Position numbers and translations under genes: made by a program. A stretch of 64,000 nucleotides of DNA, taken from contig DATIYF010000024.1 in NCBI GenBank assembly GCA_035517775.1, positions 124,001 to 188,000 of the forward strand, written 5' to 3'. Source of the stretch: DATIYF01 sp035517775. GTDB lineage: Bacteria; Acidobacteriota; Terriglobia; Terriglobales; Acidobacteriaceae. The notes beneath the pieces were generated by a model. That model made no database searches and was not told where the DNA came from. It was given only the letters and a program-made list of their open reading frames with translations. Positions 33,574-40,882 of the stretch are shown one piece after another. Within the stretch, counting starts at the first letter, position 1. Every line of letters starts with the position of its first letter.

Positions 33574-33990
33574 AAATATTCGCCTTTTGTTCGCCACTAA
33601 AGAATACCGCAAGAGCGAATCAAAATCAAGATCGCTTTCTTCGGCGGGGGTCTGCTTGAAGAGCTATCACCACAAAGGGCGCGAAGGCGCACAAAGAAAA
33701 ACGCCTTCGTGAGCCTTCGTGGTTTCAATCGCTCTGCCAGGCGGCCACGAAACTGACCAAAATACCTTCCGGCCGGATGCCAGGCCGAAAAACGCCCCGC
33801 CGGCCTCTGGGGGGTAGCTGGACCCCTGCCGGGCGATTTCTTTCGAAATTGGACCCTGTGCGAAAGTCGCACAAACGGATTAGGAAGGCATGCCGGTGGC
33901 CGGAGGCGCCGATTTTCCGGCGGAAGAAGTCCCAAATTGGGAAAAAGCGCGCGCTTGCCAAGCCTCAGCCGTGAAATCCGCCTTAGGAGC
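33574..33990. other. Noncoding region with repeats and consecutive hairpins
   Basis: About 400 bp without a convincing gene. It contains an ACCACAAAGG-type repeat (33667-33726) and then a run of short perfect hairpins: ATTTC-TTTC-GAAAT (33836-33849), GTGCGA-AAG-TCGCAC (33858-33872) and TCCCAA-A-TTGGGA (33930-33942). A structured RNA or a mobile-like repeat is possible. Confidence 0.4.
33667..33726. repeat. Imperfect palindromic ACCACAAAGG/CCTTCGTGGT repeat
   Basis: The ends ACCAC...GTGGT and the inner arms GAAGGCG...CGCCTTC form an imperfect palindrome. The same sort of CCACGGAG/ACACAG-like repeat remnants occur at about 37150-37172 and 38025-38060. Such mosaic repeats are common in intergenic regions of many soil bacteria. 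Confidence 0.5.
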
Positions 33991-35142
33991 CTAGACGCAG
34001 CAATACGCAATGGCCGCCAGGGCTGCGGCTGAGGGAAGCAGGTAGCTGGTCTGCGGCTTGGATTGCTTCAGCCAGTGCCAAGTGAGGCCCAGCATGACCA
34101 TGGATAAGACCATCACTGCAATCCAGGTTAAAGTGGCGGGCCCGGAGAGGGTGGGGCCGATCAGCTGCCGCAGGCCCAGATTCCACACCGAGCCGTACAG
34201 AATCGAAACATGGATGAAGTAAATGGTCAGCGATTCCTGCGCCAGCGAAGATACCGCCGCGCCGGGAAGCGGAACCCATTGCGTCACCAGGCTGACCGCG
34301 GTCAGCAGCAGGCTAACGCAGCCCACGCGAAGGAAGAACAGGCTGGGGCTGGTGGTCCAGAAATCCACCTGGGTGTAGAGGTGGTCGGGCAGGCGCGCCA
34401 TGCCTGCCAGAATAAGAAGCCCCGCGCCCACGGGCAGCAGCCAGCGCAGGCTGCTTGCGCCCGAGCGCCACAGGTGCACGCCGTATCCCATGGCCGCGCC
34501 CAGCAGAATGTAAGCCGACCAGGGAAACAGCGGGAACAAGGAGCCGGTGCGGAAGTTGAGATAAGAGGCTAAAGAAAGGGGCATGACGTGGCGCCACTCG
34601 ATGACGCCCGCGAGCGGCGAGGCCAGAACCACGAAGACGCAAAGCCCGAGCGCCGCCTGGGCGAAACGCTTCGGCGTCTTGCACAGCAGTAACAGAAGCT
34701 GCAGAAAGATCAGGGTGCCGCCGATGCACTGCAGCACATCCACCTGAAACCAGCTTTGCCAGCCGGCGGAATCGAGGCCCGCCAGGTTGCGGAAGGAGCT
34801 GACCGGCAAATGCATGGCGTAACCCAGCAGCACGAAGATTCCGAAGCGCCGCACCCGCTTGAAAAACTTGGGGGAAAAGGTGAGGTAAGAATCCCAATAC
34901 TTGAGTGAAGCCAGGGTGAACGACATGCCGGCCAGCAGAAGGAATGTAGGCGCGGTCAGGCCGCGCAGGAACAGCCATCCGTTGTAGAAGAAGCCCTGGC
35001 GCAGCTGGGGAGCAAGCAGCACATCAATGGTGTGCCCCTGCACCATGAACAGGGTGGCCAGGACGCGGGTGACATCCACTTCGATGACCCGCGAGCGGGT
35101 AGATGCTAACGCCAGATTGGTCCTCCCAGCCCCACGCGGCAT
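33991..35142 (-). CDS. Multi-pass acyltransferase-like protein (DUF1624/HGSNAT-like)
   Basis: With ATG 35142 it has 383 residues (ATG 35208 is an alternative; neither has a good ribosome site). About 10 hydrophobic segments are present. The N-terminal motif RVIEVDVTRVLATLFMVQGH, with His in the second part of the first helix, is typical of the DUF1624/YeiB/HGSNAT-like membrane acyltransferases. These acetylate or acylate sugars across membranes. The rest is poorly conserved. Substrate unknown. Confidence 0.65.
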   Translation of the reverse strand: MPRGAGRTNLALASTRSRVIEVDVTRVLATLFMVQGHTIDVLLAPQLRQGFFYNGWLFLRGLTAPTFLLLAGMSFTLASLKYWDSYLTFSPKFFKRVRRFGIFVLLGYAMHLPVSSFRNLAGLDSAGWQSWFQVDVLQCIGGTLIFLQLLLLLCKTPKRFAQAALGLCVFVVLASPLAGVIEWRHVMPLSLASYLNFRTGSLFPLFPWSAYILLGAAMGYGVHLWRSGASSLRWLLPVGAGLLILAGMARLPDHLYTQVDFWTTSPSLFFLRVGCVSLLLTAVSLVTQWVPLPGAAVSSLAQESLTIYFIHVSILYGSVWNLGLRQLIGPTLSGPATLTWIAVMVLSMVMLGLTWHWLKQSKPQTSYLLPSAAALAAIAYCCV

Positions 35143-35231
35143 TTTACACTGCCCCGCGCCTGGAGATAGCAGCCGAAGGGACAGGGATTGGTTCTGCGAA
35201 GCCGGCATGGATGAAAAGAGTTAGATGCTTG

Positions 35232-36176
35232 CTACTTCGCCCGGGGATGGGTCTGGTCGTACACCTGTAAGACGTGCTTCATGGAAAGCTGGGTGTAGCG
35301 CTGGGTGGTGGAGAGGCGCTCGTGGCCGAGCATTTCCTGGATGGCGCGCAGGTCGGCGCCTTCCTCCAGCAGGTGGGTGCCGAAGGCGTGGCGCAAGGTG
35401 TGGGGATGAAGCTCGGGCGACAAGCCCTGGGCGACGGCGATTTTCTTGATGATGCGGCCGACGCTGCGGGTGGTGAGGCGGCCGCCGCGCTGATTGATGA
35501 GCAGGGCGGGGGTGCTTTTGCGAGTTTCAGCCAGAAGACGCTGGCGCGCCGGCAGATAGGCCGCGAGCGCAGCGCGGGCCGATTCGCCAAAGGGCACGTA
35601 GCGCTCTTTCTTGCCCTTGCCGCGGATCAGGATGGCGGCTGCGCTGATGCGAATGTCATCGAGATTGATGCCGACCAGCTCCGAATTGCGGATGCCGCAG
35701 CCGTAGAGCAGTTCGAGCATGAGCTTGTCGCGTTCAGGAAAAGAGGCAACCTGGGGCATGGGGTCATCGAGGATGCTATTCATCTCTTCGATGGTGGGCA
35801 CGCGGGGCAGTTTCTTGGGCAACCTGGGCGTGGAGACCAGCGCGGCCGGGTTCTGCTCAAGCACGCCTTCCTGCGCCAGCCAGCGATAGAGCGACCGCAC
35901 CGCGGCCAGCGCGCGCGCCACCGAAGTCTTGCTCAGGCCTTTTTGGTAGAGATGAGAAAGGAATCCGCGGATGGTCACATGGTCAATGGCCGGCCAATCG
36001 CGCGCGCCGACATAGGCGGAAAACTCCGCCAGATCGCCGCGGTAAGCCTTGATGGTATGCAGCGAGGCGTTGCGCTGGCGCAGGGAGCGGAGGAAGTTGG
36101 CGATGGCCCGGGCGGCAGCGGTCCGCGAGGGGTTTGGGGTTTTGGTTGTGTTTCCGGCGGCTTGCGATTCGGCCAT
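35232..36176 (-). CDS. xerC: XerC-like tyrosine recombinase
   Basis: A 314-residue site-specific recombinase. The N-terminal SAM-like DNA-binding domain covers about 20-110. The catalytic domain has Arg in GCGIRNSELVG, HTLRH, the GH of EMLGHERLSTTQRYTQL and the nucleophilic Tyr. Xer proteins resolve chromosome dimers at dif. A second Xer gene lies 2 bp upstream on the same strand, so the two are probably co-expressed, which is not the usual arrangement of xerC and xerD. Confidence 0.85.
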   Translation of the reverse strand: MAESQAAGNTTKTPNPSRTAAARAIANFLRSLRQRNASLHTIKAYRGDLAEFSAYVGARDWPAIDHVTIRGFLSHLYQKGLSKTSVARALAAVRSLYRWLAQEGVLEQNPAALVSTPRLPKKLPRVPTIEEMNSILDDPMPQVASFPERDKLMLELLYGCGIRNSELVGINLDDIRISAAAILIRGKGKKERYVPFGESARAALAAYLPARQRLLAETRKSTPALLINQRGGRLTTRSVGRIIKKIAVAQGLSPELHPHTLRHAFGTHLLEEGADLRAIQEMLGHERLSTTQRYTQLSMKHVLQVYDQTHPRAK

Positions 36177-36178
36177 GG

Positions 36179-37096
36179 CTACCTCGCCTTCGCCCTGGGA
36201 TGATGCTTCTCATACACGCTCTTGAGCCGGTCGAGGGCAAGATGGGTGTACACCTGGGTGGTGGAAATATCGGCGTGGCCGAGAATGGTCTGTACCGTGC
36301 GCAGGTCGGCGCCGTTTTCCACCATGTGGGTGGCGCAACTGTGGCGCAGCATGTGCGGACTGGCATGGCGTCCGGCATTCGCCGAAGCCGCCCCCACCAT
36401 CTGCCAGATGCGTTGCCGGGTGAGCTTCTTTCCGCCAACTCCCAAGAACAAGAGCGGAAGGCTCTTGCCTTTTGTCAGCGCCGGGCGGGCATTCTTCAGA
36501 TATTCGCCGAGGGCCTCTTGCGCCGAGCGGCCGAGGGGAACGATGCGCTCCTTGTCTCCTTTGCCGCGCACCAGCACATAGCCGAGATCGAGTTTCAGGT
36601 CTTCCAGTTTGGCATTGACGATTTCTGAGACGCGCAGCGCTCCGGCGTAGAACATCTCCAGCATGGCGCGATCACGAAGGGCGAGGGCTTCTGCGGTCTT
36701 GCGCGGCGAAGCCGACTTCGGGCCGCGCAGCACCGCCTCAATTTCATCGCGCGCCAGCGACTTGGGCAGGACCTTCCACTGCCTGGGAGAATCAATGTTC
36801 AGGGTAGGGTCGTGCGCAATGACCTTATCGAGCAGCAAATACTTGTAAAGATGGCGCAGGGCGGAGAGCTTGCGCCCGACCGAGCGGCCATCCACCGAGT
36901 GGGCGAACAGCTCCTGAATGAAGTCGCGCACATCGTCTCGGCGGGCGGTGACCAGGGTGCGGCGTTTGCCTAGAAATCCGGCGAACTGAACGATGTCGGT
37001 GGTGTAGGCGGCGATGGTGAGCGGGGCGAGGCCCTTCTCGATTTTCAGGTAGTCGAGAAAGCGGGAGAGAAGCTGAGGATTGGGCTGGGTGGACAC
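36179..37096 (-). CDS. xerD: XerD-like tyrosine recombinase
   Basis: With GTG 37096 the protein has 305 residues, the family's usual length; the longer reading adds 40 non-conserved residues. The order of motifs is the N-terminal core-binding domain (NPQLLSRFLDYL..), catalytic Arg in GALRVSEIVNA, HMLRHSCATHM, LGHADISTTQVYTH with the Tyr nucleophile. It may form a heterodimeric recombinase with the neighbouring Xer protein. The assignment as D rather than C is tentative. Confidence 0.8.
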   Translation of the reverse strand: MSTQPNPQLLSRFLDYLKIEKGLAPLTIAAYTTDIVQFAGFLGKRRTLVTARRDDVRDFIQELFAHSVDGRSVGRKLSALRHLYKYLLLDKVIAHDPTLNIDSPRQWKVLPKSLARDEIEAVLRGPKSASPRKTAEALALRDRAMLEMFYAGALRVSEIVNAKLEDLKLDLGYVLVRGKGDKERIVPLGRSAQEALGEYLKNARPALTKGKSLPLLFLGVGGKKLTRQRIWQMVGAASANAGRHASPHMLRHSCATHMVENGADLRTVQTILGHADISTTQVYTHLALDRLKSVYEKHHPRAKAR

Positions 37097-37149
37097 GCCT
37101 TGAGTATGCGCGTGACCGGAGATTCCAGGAAGTTGAAAACCGCATGGCG

Positions 37150-37172
37150 AACCACGGAGAACACAGCCGAAA
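37150..37172. repeat. ACCACGGAGAACACAG-type repeat remnant
   Basis: A short degenerate member of the intergenic repeat family also seen at 33667. It lies between the xerD start and the DUF72 stop. Confidence 0.3.
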
Positions 37173-37212
37173 CCGAGATTCTTGTTGTCGGTATTCCTCC
37201 GTCTCCCTGGGG

Positions 37213-37935
37213 TCAAGTCCTTTCCGCCGCAACCTCGCGCAAGATTTCCACCGCGGAGAGCGCTCCTTCCGGCGTTTCTTCATGTTTGAAGTAAGCGAAG
37301 ACGTCGCGGCCTTCGCGCAAGTGCTCGCCGATCCGCTTCACCATGGCGCGGCGCTCCTCGGGCGTATAGCTCGGCTTGCGATAGCGGTAATAGCAGAAAC
37401 CGGCGGTGACCTGGTCGGGCGTGGTGCGCTCTTCGGTTTCGGCGATGCACAGGGCGCGTTGGTGCTTTTTCAGCAGGGTGAAGATTTCGCCGCTGAACCA
37501 GGAATCGTGGCGGAACTCAAAGGCCGCGGGCAGGGCGCGCGGAAGTGTGGTCAGAAATTCTTCGAGCAGGGCAGCGTCGGCCTTGAGATTGGGCGGCAAC
37601 TGAAACAGCACCGGCCCCAGCTTGCCGGCGGCGGCCAGGGGCTCAAGGGTGGAGAGAAAACGGGGAACGAAGTCCTGCGTGTTTTTCAGCCGCTTGATGT
37701 GCGTGATCACCTGGTGGGCTTTGACGCCGAAGCGGAAGCCGGCGGGGGTTTCGGCGATCCACTTCTGGATGGTGGTTTCCTTGACCAGCTGGCGGAAGGT
37801 GAAATTGACCTCGACGGTGTTGAGCCGGGTGGCGTAATGCTGCAGGAATTTTGTCTGGGCGAGCTTGGCGGGATAGAAATCCGGCTTCCAGCTCGGATAC
37901 GCCCATCCCGATGTGCCGGCATAAAGTTGCGCCAT
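37213..37935 (-). CDS. DUF72 (YecE-like) protein
   Basis: A 240-residue TIM-barrel-like protein with the starting signature YAGTSGWAYPSWKPDFYP and the later blocks VEVNFTFRQL, GFRFGVKAHQVITH, LGPVLFQLPP and AFEFRHDSWF. These identify DUF72. No biochemical role is established for the family; links to metal clusters or DNA repair have been suggested from neighbourhood. It lies between the Xer genes and the LigD polymerase-domain gene. Confidence 0.9.
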   Translation of the reverse strand: MAQLYAGTSGWAYPSWKPDFYPAKLAQTKFLQHYATRLNTVEVNFTFRQLVKETTIQKWIAETPAGFRFGVKAHQVITHIKRLKNTQDFVPRFLSTLEPLAAAGKLGPVLFQLPPNLKADAALLEEFLTTLPRALPAAFEFRHDSWFSGEIFTLLKKHQRALCIAETEERTTPDQVTAGFCYYRYRKPSYTPEERRAMVKRIGEHLREGRDVFAYFKHEETPEGALSAVEILREVAAERT

Positions 37936-38079
37936 AGAAGGATCTTTGACCCCATGAACTCGGCGGCCCCGCGGCTTTCTTAGTGGTTAAGAACCCTTGA
38001 TCTTGCCGGCGCCAAAGCCCTTAATCGCAGAGTTCGCAGAGAGAAAGCCGCAGAGATCGTCGAGAAAATGGAAGAGGAA

Positions 38080-39129
38080 TTATATCGTCTTGCGTTTACG
38101 CCCGTTCGCGGCCTTACGCGGCGAGGCTTTCGACCTGGGCTTGCCGCGCTGCCTGCCATCTTCCGCCTGCGCCGCGATTTCCAGGCCTGCTTCTCTCTCT
38201 TCGGCGTGGCCGGTTGCCGCAAGCTTGGGCAGCTTCTGCTTGAGCGCGAGCACGGGCGCGAACAAATCGCCCATCTTCTCCACCCGCTGCAAAACCTGCT
38301 CCGATTCGAAGACCAGCAGCCTGGCGTCTTTCTTGCTCAGCGCGCGCTCCACTTCTTCCCATTTGAGCGGAGTCGAAACCGTGGGCCGCTCGCGCGCCCG
38401 CAGCGAATAAACCCCAATCGTGGTCTTGTGCTGATCGTTCTGGCTCCAATCCACCAGCACCTTGCCCTGGCGCAGCGATTTTTTCATATCCGAGACCACC
38501 AGTTCGGGATGCTCCTGCTCCAGCAATCGCGCCAGGGCATGGGCCAGGGGCTTGGTGCTGTCGTAGGTGACGGCAGTGTTCAGGGGAACGTAAATCTGCA
38601 ATCCCTTGGAGCCGGAGGTTTTGGGAAAGCTTTTCAGCCCGAAGTGCTCGAAAATCTCCCGCAGCCAGAGGCCGACCTGGCAGCACTGCACGATGTTGGC
38701 CGGAGGGCCGGGGTCGAGATCGAAGGCCAGCACGGTAGGGTTCGAGATGTTCTTCGCCAGCGAGAGCGAAGGATGCAGCTCCAGCGCCGCCAGATTGGCC
38801 ACCCAGACCAGTGTGGGCAGGTCGCCGGCGAGAATGTAGTTCACATTGCGGCGGTTGCCCTCGCTCCAGATGGGCGCGGTCTTTACCCAATCCGGGCGGT
38901 GGGTGGTGGCGTTTTTTTCGAAGAAAGGCTGGCCCTCCACTCCATCGGGGTAGCGTTTGAGGGTGAGCGGGCGCCCGGCGAGGTGCGGGACCATCACCGG
39001 CGCAATGCGGGCGTAGTAATCAATCACCTGGCCCTTGGTGAAGCCCGCTGCGGGATAGAGGACCTTGTCTAAATTCGACAGCTTCAGGTGCCGCCCCTGT
39101 ATTTCAACCACTGTGGATTCGCTCGCCAT
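38080..39129 (-). CDS. LigD-type polymerase-domain protein (primase-polymerase)
   Basis: Start at ATG 39129 with AGGGG ribosome site. The 349-residue protein is the stand-alone polymerase domain of bacterial NHEJ: LSNLDKVLYP, the divalent-metal motif FDLDPG (D137, D139), and KTSGSKGLQIYVPL. It can fill or add (ribo)nucleotides at double-strand breaks. It ends in a Lys/Arg-rich tail (GKPRSKASPRKAANGRKRKTI region) that may bind DNA. No Ku, ligase or phosphoesterase domain is in the window. It diverges from the M16 peptidase operon. Confidence 0.9.
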   Translation of the reverse strand: MASESTVVEIQGRHLKLSNLDKVLYPAAGFTKGQVIDYYARIAPVMVPHLAGRPLTLKRYPDGVEGQPFFEKNATTHRPDWVKTAPIWSEGNRRNVNYILAGDLPTLVWVANLAALELHPSLSLAKNISNPTVLAFDLDPGPPANIVQCCQVGLWLREIFEHFGLKSFPKTSGSKGLQIYVPLNTAVTYDSTKPLAHALARLLEQEHPELVVSDMKKSLRQGKVLVDWSQNDQHKTTIGVYSLRARERPTVSTPLKWEEVERALSKKDARLLVFESEQVLQRVEKMGDLFAPVLALKQKLPKLAATGHAEEREAGLEIAAQAEDGRQRGKPRSKASPRKAANGRKRKTI

Positions 39130-39340
39130 GCTCAACCCCTGGTGGATTGCCAGCATACTCGGACGCGAGGCGTTGGAAAAGGGATGCAATTGCCTAAGCT
39201 CGCGAGGAGCGGTCAACCGCCGCGCGGAGCGTCCCGAAGGGCCTTTCCCGTTTGCCAAGCTCCCTTTGCTCCACGTAACATCAAAGCCTGCCTGCATGCC
39301 TTTTGCGCCGATCCCGCGTCTAACCCTGTTCGGAGGCCGA

Positions 39341-40882
39341 ATGAAATCCCCCGCCACAAGAATGAAATTCTTTGCCGTAAAGTCGCTGGCCTTGCTCCTG
39401 CTGCTTTCCGCGCTGGCGGCGGCGCAAGACCTGGCGTCGTTTGAGAAGCGGGTCACGGTGAAGAAGCTGGCCAACGGACTGACCGTAATCCTCTGCGAGC
39501 GGCCGGAGGCGCCGGTGTTTTCCTTCTACACCAATGTGGACGCCGGCTCGGCCCAGGACCCGCAGGGCGAGACCGGGCTGGCGCACATGTTCGAGCACAT
39601 GGCTTTCAAGGGCACGGATCAGATCGGAACCACGAACTATCCGGCGGAGAAAGTTGCCCTGGCCAAGGTCGAGACCGCTTATGCCGCCTACATTCACGAA
39701 CGCGATAAGCCGTTCGGGCGCGATGACAAGAGGGTGGAAGCACTGCGGCAGGCCTGGCAGGACGACATCAAGGCGGCGCAAAAGTACGTGATCCCCGAGC
39801 AGTTCACCGAAATTCTGGAGCGCAACGGCGGCGAGGACATCAACGCCTCCACCAATGACGACGAGACCAATTATTTCTACTCGCTTCCCGCGAATCGCCT
39901 GGAACTGTGGGCCTACCTGGAGTCCGAACGTTTTCTGCACCCGGTGATGCGCGAGTTCTACAAAGAACGCGACGTGGTGACCGAAGAGCGCCGCATGCGC
40001 ACCGACAGCAATCCCATCGGGAGGCTGATTGAGCAATTCATCACTGCGGCTTTTCAGGCCAGCGAGTATCACCGGCCCACGGTGGGCTGGATGTCTGACC
40101 TCAACACTTTTTCCGCCACCGACGCCATCCACTTCTTCCATCGTTATTACATTCCGTCGAACATGGTGATTGCGGTGGTGGGAGACGTAAAGCCGGAGCA
40201 GGCGGAGCCGCTGATTGAGAAGTACTTCGGGCGCATTCCCTCCGGGCCGAAGCCGGATGAACGCATCACCACCGAGCCGGCGCAAAACTCCGAGCGCCGC
40301 GTGGTGCTCTACGAGAACGCGCAGCCACTGTATCTGGAGGGCTACCACCGCCCCAGTTTTCACAGCCCCGATGATGCGGTTTACGATGCGATTGCCGATC
40401 TGATGTCTGACGGCCGGACTTCGCGCCTTTACCGCGCCCTGGTGCGCGACAAGAAGATCGCCTCGTACTCGGCCGGGTTCACCGGCTTTCCGGGCACCAA
40501 GTACCCGCATCTGTTCGCGTTCTACGCTTTCATGCTGCCCAGCCATAAACCAGAGGAGGCCGAGGCGGCGATCCACGAAGAGCTGGAGCGGTTGAAGTCC
40601 CAGGACATCAGTGATGACGAGCTGAAGATGATCAAGACCCGGGCCAAGGCCAGCCTGATCCGCGGACTGGATGACAACCAGGGCCTGGCCTTTCATCTGG
40701 GCCTGTACCAGGCGCGCTATGGCGACTGGCGCGAGCTGTTCCGCCAGGTGGACCGCATAGACAAGGTGAGCAAGGCGGACATTCGGCGGGTTGCCCAGGA
40801 GACTTTCATTCCCACCAACCGGATTGTGGGAATCATAGAGACGGCCGCGCCGGCAGCGGCCAACAAGGGAGGCCAACAATGA
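39341..40882 (+). CDS. M16 zinc peptidase, catalytic subunit
   Basis: The ATG at 39341 follows GGAGG and opens a signal peptide (KSLALLLLLSALAAAQ), giving 513 residues. The inverted zinc motif HMFEH (H82, E85, H86) is complete and lies in the N-terminal M16 domain. The second half is the M16_C domain (about 200-490), including PSNMVIAVVGDVKPE. It should be a periplasmic metallopeptidase. It overlaps the next M16 gene by 4 bp and probably forms a heterodimer with it, as in known active/inactive pairs. Confidence 0.9.
   Translation: MKSPATRMKFFAVKSLALLLLLSALAAAQDLASFEKRVTVKKLANGLTVILCERPEAPVFSFYTNVDAGSAQDPQGETGLAHMFEHMAFKGTDQIGTTNYPAEKVALAKVETAYAAYIHERDKPFGRDDKRVEALRQAWQDDIKAAQKYVIPEQFTEILERNGGEDINASTNDDETNYFYSLPANRLELWAYLESERFLHPVMREFYKERDVVTEERRMRTDSNPIGRLIEQFITAAFQASEYHRPTVGWMSDLNTFSATDAIHFFHRYYIPSNMVIAVVGDVKPEQAEPLIEKYFGRIPSGPKPDERITTEPAQNSERRVVLYENAQPLYLEGYHRPSFHSPDDAVYDAIADLMSDGRTSRLYRALVRDKKIASYSAGFTGFPGTKYPHLFAFYAFMLPSHKPEEAEAAIHEELERLKSQDISDDELKMIKTRAKASLIRGLDDNQGLAFHLGLYQARYGDWRELFRQVDRIDKVSKADIRRVAQETFIPTNRIVGIIETAAPAAANKGGQQ

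Noticed and set aside
35232..37096. Integrative element around the Xer recombinases
   Set aside because: No direct repeats, tRNA, relaxase, phage or cargo genes were seen, and composition does not change.
39065..39340. N-terminal extension of the M16 peptidase frame
   Set aside because: It overlaps the divergent polymerase-domain gene start and precedes a good ribosome site and signal peptide at 39341.
39320..40879. Long minus-strand open frame antisense to the M16 peptidase
   Set aside because: It is a frame shadow common in GC-rich DNA; the sequence has no recognisable family and low-complexity composition, whereas the plus-strand frame encodes a clear M16 peptidase.
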